Positions 44,814 to 55,649 are shown, numbered from the stretch's first letter. The stretch: DNA of 64,000 bases from Pseudomonas sp. B28(2017) (GCF_002113025.1 NZ_NEJH01000002.1:62001-126000); one strand, 5' to 3'. A program made the numbers and translations. Notes: generated from the letters alone by a model not told the origin.

Positions 44814-45419
44814 TCATAACAGCGGTTTTAGAGTAGGCCAGACATTTTCCAGTAACTTCTCCTGAGCCCCGGCTGCCGGGTGTATGCCATCAGCCTGCAT
44901 CAAGTCCGGGTGACCGCCCACGCCATCGAGGAAAAACGGCACCAGCGGGATCTTTTTCTCATCGGCCAGGTTGCTGTAGACCTCGGCAAACGCCTTTGTG
45001 TAACGCGCACCGTAATTGGGTGGCAATTGCATGCCGAGCAGCAACACCTTGGCACCGCTGGCCCGGGAGCTGTCGATCATTGACGCAAGATTTTGTTGCA
45101 ATTGCGTTGGCAGCAATCCGCGCAGGCCGTCGTTGCCGCCCAATTCGAGGATCACCAGTTCCGGTTTGTACTCTACAAGCAGCGCAGGCAGGCGCGCCCG
45201 GCCTCCGGCGCTGGTGTCGCCACTGATGGAGGCATTGATCACTTTGTCGTCGAAACCTTCGCGCCTGAGCCGTTGCTCAAGCAGCGACACCCACCCCTGC
45301 CGGGTATCCAGCCCGAAACCGGCGCTGATACTATCGCCAACGATCAGGACTGTACCCGCCGCTGCGTTTTGGGCCATGCATAACAAGGCCAGGCCAGCAC
45401 TCAAAAACCAGACACGCAT
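44814..45419 (-). CDS. tesA: Periplasmic arylesterase / acyl-CoA thioesterase I TesA
   Basis: A 201-residue SGNH hydrolase with a Sec signal peptide (1-21, cleavage after AAA). Block I GDSISAGFGL carries the Ser nucleophile (S30), block III GGNDGLRG the oxyanion Asn, and block V DGIHP the Asp-His pair. E. coli TesA acts as thioesterase, protease I and lysophospholipase. The gene is divergent from the ybbA-like ABC gene with only ten bases between start codons, the same arrangement as E. coli tesA-ybbA. Confidence 0.95.
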   Translation of the reverse strand: MRVWFLSAGLALLCMAQNAAAGTVLIVGDSISAGFGLDTRQGWVSLLEQRLRREGFDDKVINASISGDTSAGGRARLPALLVEYKPELVILELGGNDGLRGLLPTQLQQNLASMIDSSRASGAKVLLLGMQLPPNYGARYTKAFAEVYSNLADEKKIPLVPFFLDGVGGHPDLMQADGIHPAAGAQEKLLENVWPTLKPLL

Positions 45420-45429
45420 CGGACTCTCC

Positions 45430-46113
45430 ATGGGCGCAAGCATTCTCATCGCGAAGGACCTTAGCAAAGTGGTTCCCAGCGCGGAAGGTGAACTGACCAT
45501 CCTGCACGAACTCAGTCTGGAACTGAACAAGGGCGATAGCCTGGCCATCGTCGGCGCTTCGGGCTCCGGCAAATCCACCCTGCTGGGCCTGCTCGCCGGC
45601 CTCGACCTGCCGAGCAGCGGCGAAGTCACTCTCGCCGGGCAAGGCCTGAGCAACCTCGATGAAGACCAGCGTGCGCGCATCCGCGCCGAGCACGTGGGTT
45701 TTGTGTTCCAGTCATTCCAGTTGCTCGACAGCCTCAATGCCCTGGAAAACGTCATGCTGCCGCTGGAACTCGATGGCCGCAAAGACGCCCGCGAACGCGC
45801 CACCCAATTACTGCAACGCGTGGGGCTGGGCCAGCGCCTGACTCACTCGCCGCGCCAGCTCTCGGGAGGCGAGCAACAACGCGTGGCGATTGCCCGCGCA
45901 TTTGCCGCCGAGCCCGATGTGCTGTTCGCCGACGAACCGACCGGCAACCTCGACAGCCACACCGGCGAGCGCATCAGCGACTTGCTGTTCGAGCTCAACA
46001 AGGAACGCGGCACGACCCTGGTGCTGGTGACTCACGATGAACGCCTGGCCCATCGCTGCCGGCGCCTGATCCGTCTTGAAGCCGGCCTGCTGGTCGCCCC
46101 TCTGGAGCCTTGA
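45430..46113 (+). CDS. ABC transporter ATP-binding protein (YbbA-like)
   Basis: A 227-residue ATPase of the MacB/LolD class: Walker [11 protein letters not shown]-loop [23 protein letters not shown], signature LSGGEQQR, Walker [14 protein letters not shown] and H-loop VTHDER. It partners the large FtsX-type permease encoded by the next gene (TGATG overlap). MacB/LolD-type transporters work by mechanotransmission on periplasmic or membrane substrates; the substrate of YbbAP is not settled. ATG 45430 lies ten bases from the divergent tesA start. Confidence 0.93.
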   Translation: MGASILIAKDLSKVVPSAEGELTILHELSLELNKGDSLAIVGASGSGKSTLLGLLAGLDLPSSGEVTLAGQGLSNLDEDQRARIRAEHVGFVFQSFQLLDSLNALENVMLPLELDGRKDARERATQLLQRVGLGQRLTHSPRQLSGGEQQRVAIARAFAAEPDVLFADEPTGNLDSHTGERISDLLFELNKERGTTLVLVTHDERLAHRCRRLIRLEAGLLVAPLEP

Positions 46114-48617
46114 TGGCACGTCTGCCGCTGTTGCGCCTGTTCAGTCTCGCCATCCGCCAATTGCTGCGCGACGCCCGCGCTGGTGAATTGCGCGTTTTGT
46201 TTTTCGCGTTGCTGGTGGCCGTGGCCGCCAGCACCGCCATCGGTTACTTTGGCGCGCGCCTGAATGGCGCCATGATGTTGCGGGCCACCGAATTCCTCGG
46301 TGCCGACCTGCTGCTCGAAGGCAGTTCGCCGGCGCGTCCCGAGCAAATGAAAAGCGGCACCGAACTGGGTCTGGAACACGCTCAAGTAGTGGAGTTCTCC
46401 AGCGTTATCGCCACCGACCACGGCATCCAGCTGTCCAGCATCAAGGCAGCCGATAGCACCTACCCGCTACGCGGTGAACTGAAAAGCGCACCCGCGCCCT
46501 TTGCCGTGGAGGAGCCCGGTGGAGGACCGAAATCAGGGGAAGCCTGGGTCGAGGCACGCCTGCTGACCGCTCTGGACCTGAGGATCGGCGACAGCATCGA
46601 TGTCGGCATGAAAACCCTGAAACTGACGCGGGTGCTGACGTACGAACCCGACCGCGCCGGCAATTTCTACAGCCTGACGCCGCGAGTGCTGATCAATCTC
46701 GGCGACCTTGCGGCCACCGGTGTAGTGCAGCCCGGCAGCCGGGTCAGCTATCGGGAGTTGTGGCGCGGCGATACCAAGGCGCTGGAAACCTATCGGCAAC
46801 TCATAAAGCCGGGCCTCGCCGCCAATCAGCGCCTGCAAGACGCCCGTGACGGCAACCGGCAGATCGGCGGCGCCCTGGGCAAAGCCGAACGCTACCTGAA
46901 CATGGCCAGCCTGGTGGCGGTGTTGCTGTCCGGCGTAGCGGTGGCGCTGTCGGCCACCCGTTTTGCCAGCCGTCGATTCGATGCCAGTGCGTTGCTGCGC
47001 TGCCTCGGGCTGTCACGCCAGGAAACCCTGATGTTGTTCAGCCTGCAACTGACTGTCCTCGGACTGCTGGCCAGCATCAGCGGCGCCCTCTTCGGCTGGC
47101 TCGCACAACTGGGGTTGTTTGCCCTGCTGCATGATTTGCTGCCGACCGACGTGCCTGCGGGCGGGCTGTTTCCGGCTGTTGCCGGGATCGGCACCGGACT
47201 GGTGGCGTTGGCCGGTTTCGCCTTGCCGCCGCTGGCGGCTCTGGGCCGGGTTCCGCCATTGCGCGTATTGCGTCGGGACATGCTGCCCATCCCTTCCAGC
47301 ACCTGGATGGTCTACGGAGCAGCACTGGGCGCCCTCGGCCTGATCATGTGGCGCCTGAGCCTGGACCTGCTGCTGACCTTTGCCCTGCTCGGCGGCGGCG
47401 TGATTGCAGCGCTGGTGTTGGGTGGATTGTTGCTGCTGCTGTTGAAGAGCCTGCGGCGCATGCTCGCTCGTGCGCCCCTGCCCTGGCGCCTGGGACTCGG
47501 GCAACTGCTGCGTCATCCGCTCGCTGCCGCGGGCCAGTCCCTGGCGTTCGGCCTGATTCTGCTGTCGATGGCGCTGATTGCGCTGCTGCGCGGCGAGTTG
47601 CTGGATACCTGGCAAAACCAGTTGCCAAAAAACGCGCCCAATTACTTCGCCCTGAACATCCTGCCCGCGGACAAACAGGCCTTCATCGATCACCTGATCG
47701 CCGTGTCGGCGCAATCGGCACCGTTGTACCCGGTGGTGCCGGGGCGCCTGATCAGCATCAACGGCGAAGCGGTGCAGCAGATCGTCACCAAAGAATCGGC
47801 AGGTGATCGGGCAATCCAGCGCGACCTGAGCCTGACCTGGGCCGCGAACCTGCCGTCGGGCAACAAACTCACGACCGGCAATTGGTGGAACGAACAGACG
47901 CCGGACGATGTTCCCGGCGTGTCGGTGGAAGGCAAGGTCGCTGAAAGCCTGAAAATCAAGCTTGGCGACCATCTGGTTTTCAGCGTTGGCGGAGTCAATC
48001 GCGAGGCGAAAGTCACCAGCCTGCGGGAGATCAACTGGGACAACTTCCAGCCGAACTTCTTCATGATCTTCCAGCCCGGCACCCTGAAGGATCTGCCGGC
48101 GACTTACCTGACCAGTTTCTATCTTGCGCCGGGTCATGACCAACAGATCGTCGACCTGTCCCGAGCCTTCCCGGCAGTGACGATCCTTCAGGTCGAAGCC
48201 TTGCTGGAACAACTGCGCAGCATTCTCGCCCAGGTCACCCTGGCGGTGGAGTATGTGTTGCTGTTCGTATTGGCGGCGGGGATGGCGGTACTGTTTTCCG
48301 GCCTGCAGGCGACGCTGGACGAACGCATTCGCCAGGGCGCCCTGCTGCGAGCGCTGGGGGCCGAACGGCACTTGCTGGTCACGGCGCGGCGCATCGAGTT
48401 CGGCTTGCTTGGTGCAGTCAGCGGTTTGCTGGCGGCACTGGGATCGGAACTGGTGAGCCTGGTGCTCTACCGCTACGCCTTCGACCTGCCATGGCATCCA
48501 CATCCATGGCTGTTGCTGCTGCCACTGGTGGGCGCCTTGCTGATCGGTGGTGCCGGGGTGTTCGGCACCCGTCGGGCATTGAACACCAGCCCGCTGACAG
48601 TCCTGCGCGAGGGTTGA
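46113..48617 (+). CDS. ABC transporter permease (YbbP-like, FtsX/MacB family)
   Basis: An 834-residue membrane protein with ten predicted helices. One N-terminal helix (about 20-42) precedes a large periplasmic domain (about 45-255), then two FtsX blocks (helices around 260-420 and 700-830) surround a second periplasmic domain (about 500-690). The family role is with YbbA and near TesA, suggesting handling of lipids or acyl-protein substrates in the envelope (inference). ATG 46113 overlaps the stop of the ATPase gene; TTG 46110 is less likely. Confidence 0.92.
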   Translation: MARLPLLRLFSLAIRQLLRDARAGELRVLFFALLVAVAASTAIGYFGARLNGAMMLRATEFLGADLLLEGSSPARPEQMKSGTELGLEHAQVVEFSSVIATDHGIQLSSIKAADSTYPLRGELKSAPAPFAVEEPGGGPKSGEAWVEARLLTALDLRIGDSIDVGMKTLKLTRVLTYEPDRAGNFYSLTPRVLINLGDLAATGVVQPGSRVSYRELWRGDTKALETYRQLIKPGLAANQRLQDARDGNRQIGGALGKAERYLNMASLVAVLLSGVAVALSATRFASRRFDASALLRCLGLSRQETLMLFSLQLTVLGLLASISGALFGWLAQLGLFALLHDLLPTDVPAGGLFPAVAGIGTGLVALAGFALPPLAALGRVPPLRVLRRDMLPIPSSTWMVYGAALGALGLIMWRLSLDLLLTFALLGGGVIAALVLGGLLLLLLKSLRRMLARAPLPWRLGLGQLLRHPLAAAGQSLAFGLILLSMALIALLRGELLDTWQNQLPKNAPNYFALNILPADKQAFIDHLIAVSAQSAPLYPVVPGRLISINGEAVQQIVTKESAGDRAIQRDLSLTWAANLPSGNKLTTGNWWNEQTPDDVPGVSVEGKVAESLKIKLGDHLVFSVGGVNREAKVTSLREINWDNFQPNFFMIFQPGTLKDLPATYLTSFYLAPGHDQQIVDLSRAFPAVTILQVEALLEQLRSILAQVTLAVEYVLLFVLAAGMAVLFSGLQATLDERIRQGALLRALGAERHLLVTARRIEFGLLGAVSGLLAALGSELVSLVLYRYAFDLPWHPHPWLLLLPLVGALLIGGAGVFGTRRALNTSPLTVLREG

Positions 48618-48651
48618 TAGACTCCAGCCATCCTCACCACAAGAAGCTGTC

Positions 48652-49149
48652 ATGAGCCGTTACCGCCCTCCCCGCACCGCCGGCACCGCGCTGATCACCC
48701 CCGAGGGCGAGGCCCGGATGCGTGCCGAGTTCCATGAACTGTGGCATGTACGTCGACCCCAGGTTACCCAGGCTGTCAGCGAAGCCGCAGCCCAGGGTGA
48801 TCGTTCGGAGAACGCCGAATACACCTATGGCAAAAAGATGCTGCGAGAGATCGACAGCCGCGTGCGTTTTCTCACCAAGCGCCTGGAGGTGCTCAAGGTC
48901 GTCAGCGAAAGACCCAGCGATCCGAACAAGGTCTATTTCGGCGCCTGGGTCACGATCGAGGACGAGGACGGCAAAGAGTCGCGCTACCGCATTGTCGGGC
49001 CGGATGAACTGGACCTCAAACAAGGCCTGATCAGCATTGATTCGCCGTTGGCCCGCGCCCTGATCGGCAAAGCACTGGACGCCGAAGTTCGAGTCCAGAC
49101 ACCGACCGGTGAGCAATGTGTTTATATCGTGGCGATCGACTACCTGTAG
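48652..49149 (+). CDS. greB: Transcript cleavage factor GreB
   Basis: A 165-residue GreB. The coiled-coil tip is canonical, [21 protein letters not shown], with both acidic residues (D50 and E53, equal to E. coli D41/E44 plus a nine-residue N-terminal extension). The C-terminal domain ends [16 protein letters not shown]. It rescues backtracked RNA polymerase. It follows the YbbP gene by 34 bases. It contrasts with the Gre-like protein at 35.0 kb, in which the tip is altered. Confidence 0.95.
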   Translation: MSRYRPPRTAGTALITPEGEARMRAEFHELWHVRRPQVTQAVSEAAAQGDRSENAEYTYGKKMLREIDSRVRFLTKRLEVLKVVSERPSDPNKVYFGAWVTIEDEDGKESRYRIVGPDELDLKQGLISIDSPLARALIGKALDAEVRVQTPTGEQCVYIVAIDYL

Positions 49150-49152
49150 AAC

Positions 49153-49461
49153 TCAACGGCGGGTGATCAGCCCTTGACGGGCGACGCGAGTCAGTTGCCT
49201 GATCACTTCTGGAGCGTCTTCGAGGCTGGGGGATTGAATCACTGCCAGATCGAAACTGTCGTCGGCGAAACGAGCGAGCGACTCACCGTCTTCGACAAAC
49301 TGGATCAGGAAGGCAGCGGGACCGCCGGTACGACGTGGCCAGCCATCGAGATAACGCAAGAGCGTCGGCTGATGTTTACCGCCAAGCAGGATTTTTGGAT
49401 TGCGCTGGGTGAGATGTGCCGTGATCGGCGCGGGACGTACAACGGGGTTTAGTGCATTCAT
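49153..49461 (-). CDS. Conserved hypothetical protein
   Basis: A 102-residue cytoplasmic protein. The second half (DDSFDLAVIQ...APEVIRQLTRVARQGLI) looks like the strand-4/helix region of a Rossmann methyltransferase, but there is no SAM glycine loop, so it is a fragment-like or unrelated fold. ATG 49461 is taken because the protein is compact from there; the frame is open upstream. Convergent with greB with three bases between stops. Function unknown. Confidence 0.6.
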   Translation of the reverse strand: MNALNPVVRPAPITAHLTQRNPKILLGGKHQPTLLRYLDGWPRRTGGPAAFLIQFVEDGESLARFADDSFDLAVIQSPSLEDAPEVIRQLTRVARQGLITRR

Positions 49462-49662
49462 TGTGTCGTGTCTCTGCCTCAAAAGTCTGCATGGCAGGTG
49501 AGAGGCAACACCGAACCAGCGCTTTAGCGGTATTTCGAGGCCTGTACCGGCCTCTATCGGCAACTGAATGAGTCACCTGGCGCCCCGCAAGTAGCTGTTT
49601 AAATCGGCGCATGAGCAACATCCTAGATAAGCTGACTGGACAGTGTCAAGAATGACGCCCAA

Positions 49663-49691
49663 CAAAAAAAGCCCGCACAATGCGGGCCTTT
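49663..49691 (-). terminator. Terminator of the DoxX gene
   Basis: GCCCGCA (49671-49677), loop CAA, TGCGGGC, with an A run on the plus strand that becomes a T run on the minus strand. It has a T tract on the other side too and may be bidirectional. Confidence 0.88.
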
Positions 49692-49708
49692 TCGTTGAGC
49701 CAGAGCGG

Positions 49709-50143
49709 TCAACCGGCGATGGCACGGTCCGCCGAGAGTTTGCCCGCACCTTCGATCAATACCGCGATACTGCCACCGAGCAACGCCAGGGCGAATTCAT
49801 AACCGTTGTTGGCCATGAACAGACCGTTACTGATGTGCACCGTGAAAATCGCGACCAGCGACAGTAATGCCAGGCCAAATGCGGCCGGGCGAGTCAGCAA
49901 GCCGATGATCAGGGCCAGGCCGGCGAAGAATTCGATGCCGCCCGCCATTGCCGCCATCAGGTAACCGGGTGTCAGCCCGACGCTTTCCATGTACTGCGCG
50001 GTTCCCGCCAGACCATAACCACCGAATGCCCCGAAGAGTTTCTGCGAACCGTGAGCGGCGAAGACAATACCGACAACGATGCGCAGAACCGTCAGGCCGT
50101 AGCCAGCGCGAGTGGACAGTACCTTGTTGATCAGAGTGCTCAT
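49709..50143 (-). CDS. DoxX family membrane protein
   Basis: A 144-residue inner-membrane protein with four hydrophobic helices (about 15-35, 60-82, 86-104, 115-135). GIVFAAHGSQKLFG, GGIEFFAGLALIIGLLTRPAA and NGYEFALALLGGS are family signatures. Related DoxX proteins take part in quinone- or thiol-linked redox protection, but the function here is unknown. It has its own terminator. Confidence 0.9.
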   Translation of the reverse strand: MSTLINKVLSTRAGYGLTVLRIVVGIVFAAHGSQKLFGAFGGYGLAGTAQYMESVGLTPGYLMAAMAGGIEFFAGLALIIGLLTRPAAFGLALLSLVAIFTVHISNGLFMANNGYEFALALLGGSIAVLIEGAGKLSADRAIAG

Positions 50144-50246
50144 TCTGTTTCATTCCTTGCTGATGTGTGTTGGTTGGCCGCTATATTAATCAATAAATCA
50201 TATGTTAAAAGCGCAAAAAACCGGCAATAACAATCAGATTAGTTGA

Positions 50247-51668
50247 TTATTTGCGTGAGGCAACCTTTTGCCCCTGGGGCTCCAACGACTCCCGCTCCCG
50301 GTCGAACGCCAAGTAGTACTTGTTCACGCTATTAACATGGCTGACGGGCCCCATGCCCACTTGCTCCATGGCAACGCGTTCGACCTGGAAGAACCACTGG
50401 TTGGGATTCAACCCTCGCCGCCGGGCTTCGGCGCGCATACCCTGAACCCGCTCCGGCCCGATGTTGTAGGCTGCCAGCACAAAGGCCATGCGTTCACGCT
50501 CGTTGAGTTTCGGGCTGGCAAAAAACTTGCGCCGAATCATCGCCAGGTACTTGGCCCCGGCCTGCACATTGCCGTCTACGTCCTGGATATTGTTGACCCC
50601 CACCCGCTGCGCCGCAGAAGGCGTGATCTGCATCAGACCGGTCGGGCCACCGCCACTCCGGGCTGCGGGCTGCAACGCTGATTCCTTGAACGCCAACGCC
50701 GCCAGGTTCAGCCAGTCCATGCCCTGGGCATCGGCGTGTTTTTGCAGCACCGGGCGAAGTTTTTCCAGACGCTGCCGGTCGGCCTTGGCCAGTGGGTAGT
50801 GCACTTGATACAAACGCCGATAGATCCGCAGGAACGCAGCGTCCTGATCCGACGGTTTTTTGTAACCGGTGAGGAAGCGATCAATGCTGGCCCGCAGCAT
50901 CGAGGCATCACGGCGCACGAACCAGAACTCCTCTCCCGGCTCGCTGATGAGTACCTGCTTGTCGAAACGCAACTTGGGCAGGATCTTGCCCCAGCGTTCG
51001 GCGATCGGCTGCTCGACGATGGTCAGGTGGAAGATCCCGCCCTGCACCATTTCCAGCACGTCCTCGACGGCAAGGGTCGGATCGACCCATTCGATTGTGA
51101 CCGGTGGCAGCTTGTGCAAGGCGAGTTTCTGATTGATCTGGCTGACAGCATCCCCGGCGGCGCTGCCGGCAGGCAAGGCCAGGGTCTTGCCGGAAAGCTG
51201 TTCAAGCCGGGTGTAGCGGCGTTCGCCCTTGATGCCCACCAGGACCAACGGGATGTTGCTGGCAATCGGCTCACTGGTGCTGACGGCGAAGCCGGGTTGC
51301 AGATCGAGCAACTCTCCCGGCGCCACCAGATCCCCCTCCCCACGCTGCAATGCGCCGAGCAGTTGATCCTTGGCCTTGGGAATGATCTTGAGGGTGATTT
51401 CCTGACCGTCGCGGGCGTAGCCGTTGAGGTATTGCTCGAACGCTCTGAGGCGATGGTATTCGACCCCGATCGCCTGCCCCTGGACTTCGCCGGAACTGTT
51501 GCGGCTCTGGTTGACCAATACCCGCAGCACACGGCTGCTGCGGATTTCCGCAAGATCGCGCACCTTGCTGGCCGGTACGGCTTGCAGCGGCCCGGGCAGA
51601 CGCGCGACCGCCGACATCGGCAGTAGCAGCGAACAGCACAGCAGTAGCAAAACCGGGGGACGAATCAT
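50247..51668 (-). CDS. MltF-like membrane-bound lytic murein transglycosylase
   Basis: A 473-residue exported protein: signal peptide (1-22), an ABC substrate-binding-like regulatory domain (about 35-275) and a C-terminal SLT lysozyme-like domain (about 300-460). The catalytic Glu is in FKESALQPAARS, followed by GPTGLMQIT, AGAKYLAMI and AAYNIGPERV. This order is that of MltF (YfhD), whose N-domain binds muropeptides to control activity. No lipobox Cys is seen after the signal peptide, so it is periplasmic or held by the helix. GGAG before ATG 51668 sets the start. Confidence 0.92.
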   Translation of the reverse strand: MIRPPVLLLLCCSLLLPMSAVARLPGPLQAVPASKVRDLAEIRSSRVLRVLVNQSRNSSGEVQGQAIGVEYHRLRAFEQYLNGYARDGQEITLKIIPKAKDQLLGALQRGEGDLVAPGELLDLQPGFAVSTSEPIASNIPLVLVGIKGERRYTRLEQLSGKTLALPAGSAAGDAVSQINQKLALHKLPPVTIEWVDPTLAVEDVLEMVQGGIFHLTIVEQPIAERWGKILPKLRFDKQVLISEPGEEFWFVRRDASMLRASIDRFLTGYKKPSDQDAAFLRIYRRLYQVHYPLAKADRQRLEKLRPVLQKHADAQGMDWLNLAALAFKESALQPAARSGGGPTGLMQITPSAAQRVGVNNIQDVDGNVQAGAKYLAMIRRKFFASPKLNERERMAFVLAAYNIGPERVQGMRAEARRRGLNPNQWFFQVERVAMEQVGMGPVSHVNSVNKYYLAFDRERESLEPQGQKVASRK

Positions 51669-51904
51669 CCACTCTCCGGAAAGAATATGAGGCACGCTTC
51701 AATGACGAATGGCATCAAGCGCAGCGACAAAACAGAGCGCCCAGGGCGCTGGCAACGTGCGAAAGACTGGCACAATGATGGCAAAACTACCAACCCGGTC
51801 TGTCCCGAGGTTCAAGAGACAGCGTTAACCCGTTGTAGTTCTTGGCTTTTCTTATAAATCCACGGCTCTGATATGCTTTCCGGCCTTTGGGCCGAGGTAG
51901 CACC

Positions 51905-52714
51905 ATGCAACTCATCGATATCGGCGTCAACCTGACCAACCCCTGTTTTGCCGACAAACACCAGGCCGTGCTCGACCGTGCCTACGCGGCCGGTGTATGC
52001 CAACTGGTGCTGACCGGCACCAGCATCGAGGGCAGCGAGCAAGCCCTCGAACTGTGCCAACAACTGGACGAAAGCACTCAGCGCCTGTTCGCCACCGCCG
52101 GTATTCACCCTCACTGCGCCAGCGACTGGAACGCCGACAGTGCCCGACGTTTGCGCAGCTTGCTCAAGGAGCCAAATATGGTGGCCGTGGGTGAATGCGG
52201 GCTGGATTTCAACCGTGACTTCTCGCCGCGTCCGCAGCAGGAAAAGATCCTCGAAGAACATCTGGCCATGGCCGTTGAATTGCAGTTGCCGGTCTTTCTG
52301 CACGAACGCGACGCCAGCCAGCGTTTGCTGGAAATACTGCGCGACTTCCGCGACCGACTGCCGGCTGCAGTCGTGCACTGCTTCACTGGCGAGCAGAAGG
52401 CACTGTTCAGCTATCTCGACCTGGACTTGCACATCGGCATTACCGGCTGGATCTGCGACGAACGCCGGGGCACGCATTTGCATCCGCTGGTCAAGGAGAT
52501 CAAGCGCGGGCGCCTGATGCTCGAAAGCGATGCGCCGTATCTACTGCCGCGCAGCCTGCGCCCCAAGCCGAAAAACGGGCGAAACGAACCGGCATACCTG
52601 ACCGAAGTATTGCGCGAAGTGGCGCTGCATCGCGGTGAAAGCCAGGAAGATCTGGCGGCGCATACTACGGCGTGTGCACGGGCGTTTTATCGGTTGCCCA
52701 CCATCGGCATGTAA
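51905..52714 (+). CDS. tatD: TatD family metal-dependent hydrolase / 3'-5' exonuclease
   Basis: A 269-residue TIM-barrel metallohydrolase very close in pattern to E. coli Tat[10 protein letters not shown] at the start (TatD itself lacks the usual HxH here), [45 protein letters not shown] and [13 protein letters not shown]. coli TatD is a 3'-5' exonuclease for oxidised DNA and DNA-fragmentation products; it is not part of Tat transport. ATG 51905 opens the conserved region. Confidence 0.93.
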   Translation: MQLIDIGVNLTNPCFADKHQAVLDRAYAAGVCQLVLTGTSIEGSEQALELCQQLDESTQRLFATAGIHPHCASDWNADSARRLRSLLKEPNMVAVGECGLDFNRDFSPRPQQEKILEEHLAMAVELQLPVFLHERDASQRLLEILRDFRDRLPAAVVHCFTGEQKALFSYLDLDLHIGITGWICDERRGTHLHPLVKEIKRGRLMLESDAPYLLPRSLRPKPKNGRNEPAYLTEVLREVALHRGESQEDLAAHTTACARAFYRLPTIGM

Positions 52715-52724
52715 GCACTGCCCC

Positions 52725-52746
52725 CCCTGCTCGCTCCCACAGGGGT
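52725..52746. repeat. Partial REP element
   Basis: CCTGCTCGCTCCCACAGGGG forms half of the palindrome found elsewhere, 15 bases after tatD. Confidence 0.7.
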
Positions 52747-52847
52747 AATGGGGCAGCCCATTGATCTGTATCAAAATTCAGCCACCTGAGTAGCGGCACA
52801 ATGCTGGCACCTTGCCAAAACTGTTTCCGCTATCAGAGAAGACCTCC

Positions 52848-54329
52848 ATGGGTGCCTGGCTTAGCAATATCTCGCTGAAATACAAATTCTGGGCGGTCAA
52901 CGCTGTCGCCTTCATCACCACGCTTTTGCTGGTGCTGTACGCCGTGCAGCTCGAACAACAGGCCCGCAGTCATGCATCCCGGGCTTCAGCTCAGTCACAG
53001 GCGCGACTGCTTGGCGCCTGGCCTGCCGGGCAACCTCTGCCCAAGACCGATAACCTGCTGACGTTCAATCGCGGACAGACGCCGACGCTGAATGGACAAC
53101 CCATACCGCAACTCACCCATGCAAACGGCTGGGTCGAGATCAACTCTATGCCGCTGTTAGGTGACAATCCGTTGATGGGTGCCGAAGTGTTCTCGCGCGC
53201 CGACGACCAGCAGGTCGCCGTGATTGCCCACGGGCCAAGCCTGAGTCAGGTGTTCAGCGAGCGCTTCGCCAACTACGCGTCGGCGGTCTTCATCCTGATG
53301 CTGGCAATGCTCGGCGCATCGCAGTTATTGATCCGCTTCCTGCTCAGCCAGCTCAACACCTTGAAAGACGTCATGCTGCATGTGGAGAAAACCGGCGACC
53401 TGTCAGCCCGTGTGCCATTGGCTTGCAGCGACGAAGTCGGGCAAATGGCCAACGCGTTCAACGCCATGCAGGCCGGTTATCAACGGGTGGTCAACACCGT
53501 CGCCAACACCGCCCGGCAACTGGACGTCGGTGCCGCACAGCTGGCGGCCAGCATGAATGAAGTGCGCCACGGCATGCTGGGTCAGCAAAGCGAAACCGAT
53601 CAGGCCGCCACAGCGATCAATGAAATGACCGCAACGGTCTATCACATCGCCCAACACGCGGGTGCCACCCGTGACCTTTCGCAATCAGCCGATACCCTGG
53701 CCGGCAGCGGCCAGGAGGTCGTGACACGGGTGCAGCGCTCGATTGCCGGACTGTCCACCGGCGTCCAGCAGACTGCCGAGATGATTCAACGCCTGGCCGA
53801 GGACAGTCAGAAGATAAACGGCGTAGTCAACGTGATTCACAGCATCGCCGAGCAGACCAATCTGTTGGCACTGAACGCCGCTATAGAAGCGGCCCGGGCC
53901 GGCGAAATGGGTCGCGGGTTTGCCGTGGTCGCCGATGAAGTGCGCAACCTTGCCAAACGCGTGCAGGCCTCCACGGACGAAATCACGCTCATGGTGTCAG
54001 CGTTGCAGGCCGGCACGCGGGACGCCGTGGATTTCATGCAGGAGAGCTCGTTCAAGGCCGACGACTGCGTGCATCAGGCGCAAGAGGCTGGCGTGGCATT
54101 GGCCGAGATCACCGGCGCGGTGGCGCAGATGCGAGAAAGCAATACACAGATCGCGGTGGCGGCCGAGCAGCAGAGCCAGGTGGCGGAAGAAATGAACCGG
54201 GCGGTGGTGAGCATCCGTGACGTGACCGAGAACACCGTGCAACAGACGATGACTTCGGCAACCACCAGCAATGAGCTGGCGGCATTGGCCGGGGAGTTGA
54301 GTAAGGCGATAGGTCAGCTCAAACTGTAA
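52848..54329 (+). CDS. Methyl-accepting chemotaxis protein
   Basis: A 493-residue chemoreceptor: helix 1 (about 13-35), a short periplasmic domain of only about 105 residues (36-142), helix 2 (about 143-166), HAMP (about 167-220), and a cytoplasmic signalling domain with the hairpin tip [40 protein letters not shown] in family-typical order. The small sensor suggests a PilJ- or sCache-like ligand site; the signal is unknown. ATG 52848 is chosen over TTG 52812. Confidence 0.95.
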   Translation: MGAWLSNISLKYKFWAVNAVAFITTLLLVLYAVQLEQQARSHASRASAQSQARLLGAWPAGQPLPKTDNLLTFNRGQTPTLNGQPIPQLTHANGWVEINSMPLLGDNPLMGAEVFSRADDQQVAVIAHGPSLSQVFSERFANYASAVFILMLAMLGASQLLIRFLLSQLNTLKDVMLHVEKTGDLSARVPLACSDEVGQMANAFNAMQAGYQRVVNTVANTARQLDVGAAQLAASMNEVRHGMLGQQSETDQAATAINEMTATVYHIAQHAGATRDLSQSADTLAGSGQEVVTRVQRSIAGLSTGVQQTAEMIQRLAEDSQKINGVVNVIHSIAEQTNLLALNAAIEAARAGEMGRGFAVVADEVRNLAKRVQASTDEITLMVSALQAGTRDAVDFMQESSFKADDCVHQAQEAGVALAEITGAVAQMRESNTQIAVAAEQQSQVAEEMNRAVVSIRDVTENTVQQTMTSATTSNELAALAGELSKAIGQLKL

Positions 54330-54485
54330 GGGCCTCTTCGACTTGCCCGCGATGAGGCCGGAACCGGCACCATCAATGTTGGTCAGGACACCTATCAAGC
54401 CAATAGCCAGCCTTGATTCGCCGCCTGCATTTACCGGGCCTATCCTTCAATCATGTAGTTCAACATGGATTCGAGGATCAGCATC

Positions 54486-54851
54486 ATGGGCAAACGTCAC
54501 CCCAACCTTCCCGCCTGGCAATGGCGAGCGTACCCGAACAATCATCAGCACCCGACCAATCTGGTGTTGTACCTGATCGCGGTGCCGCTGTTCATCGTGG
54601 CGTTTCTGTTGATCGTGTCCGGGGTGTTCAGCCTGAACCTGGCAAACATCGCCATCGGCGTGATCGGTGTAATTGCCGCGCTGGCCTTGCAACGTCACGG
54701 CCACAGCCTGGAGACGCAAGCCTCCGAACCCTTCAGTGACCGCAAGGATGCGATATCGCGCCTGATGGTCGAGCAGTTCCTGACGTTTCCGCGGTTCTTC
54801 CTCAGCGGTGGCTGGTGGCGCGCCTGGCGTGAGCGCCACCGCCGTCACTGA
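54486..54851 (+). CDS. Small membrane protein resembling DUF962/Mpo1 family
   Basis: A 121-residue protein with two helices (about 26-46 and 51-68), an N-terminal NNHQHPTN motif and LQRHGHSLE after the second helix. The paired His-containing motifs (HxxxTN near the first helix, GHxxE after the last) resemble the iron-binding Mpo1/DUF962 dioxygenase family, but the protein is shorter than usual and the match is by eye. Some Pseudomonas databases label such proteins 'terminase', which has no support here. Stop abuts that of the thioesterase gene (TGA|TCA). Confidence 0.6.
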   Translation: MGKRHPNLPAWQWRAYPNNHQHPTNLVLYLIAVPLFIVAFLLIVSGVFSLNLANIAIGVIGVIAALALQRHGHSLETQASEPFSDRKDAISRLMVEQFLTFPRFFLSGGWWRAWRERHRRH

Positions 54852-55649
54852 TCAGGCAAACACCGTCACCGTCTGCCGGCTCATGGCGATCAACCGACCA
54901 TCCGCGCTCCACATTTTCGCGGCGGCATGCCCGTAGCCGTCGGCGGCGTGCTCGGTTTCGACGAGGTATTTGCACCAGTCCAGGGTGTTCAGTTCCAGCA
55001 GCGGTTGAACGAATTCGATGGTCCAGGTCAGTGTGCTGCCCATCGCCGGCTTCTTCAGAAAAGGCATCAGGGCCGGCGGCCAGGCGTCCACCAGTGCCAG
55101 GATATGCGCCTCGCTGATGGCCTCTTCTTTGACGTCGCCACGCAGGCGCACCCAGCCGCCCATTTGCCGGGATGTGCTGCCGCTGAACGGCAGCCCGCCG
55201 ACACTCCAGCGCATCGCCAGATGCCGCATGAACTCCGGGAGGACGCCTTCGACAAAAGGCAATTGCTGACACTCGTCCCAGTGCTTCATTTCAGGTGCCG
55301 ATTCTGCGGCCACCGCCACTTCCGAAGGACGTGAGGCGCCAAAACTGCCCTGGATCAACGTCACCACCTGCCCCTTTTGCATCACCCGGCCCAATACCTG
55401 GCTGACCGCCTTGCCTTCGCGCAACACGTCGACTTCAAAACTGACCGGAACCTCGGGTTCGACCGGGCCGACAAAGGTGATTGCCAGCGAGCGCACTGGA
55501 CGGTCCACCGGCACCCGGGCACGCATGGCTTCATACTGCAAGGCGGCCACCAGGCCACCGAAACTGGCGCGCCCCTGGGCCCAGGAGGCCGGGATAGACA
55601 GCTCCAGCGGCTGGCTACGGACAGCGTCGAGCAGTTCGGAAAAACGCAT
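54852..55649 (-). CDS. Double-hotdog acyl-CoA thioesterase family protein
   Basis: A 265-residue TesB-like (4HBT_3) protein with two hotdog repeats. FGGLVAALQYEAM and VRSLAITFVGPVEPEVPVSF are the first hotdog helix and strands; LPFSGSTSRQMGGWVRLRGD and ALVDAWPPALMP belong to the second. It probably hydrolyses acyl-CoAs; substrate unknown. Convergent with the Mpo1-like gene. Confidence 0.82.
   Translation of the reverse strand: MRFSELLDAVRSQPLELSIPASWAQGRASFGGLVAALQYEAMRARVPVDRPVRSLAITFVGPVEPEVPVSFEVDVLREGKAVSQVLGRVMQKGQVVTLIQGSFGASRPSEVAVAAESAPEMKHWDECQQLPFVEGVLPEFMRHLAMRWSVGGLPFSGSTSRQMGGWVRLRGDVKEEAISEAHILALVDAWPPALMPFLKKPAMGSTLTWTIEFVQPLLELNTLDWCKYLVETEHAADGYGHAAAKMWSADGRLIAMSRQTVTVFA

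Noticed and set aside
47013..48653. 546-codon minus-strand frame opposite the YbbP-like permease gene
   Set aside because: Gln/Arg/His-rich shadow of GC-rich coding DNA, with no ribosome-binding site or domain.
54486..54851. Phage terminase label sometimes given to this small protein
   Set aside because: There is no ATPase or nuclease motif, and the protein has two membrane helices.
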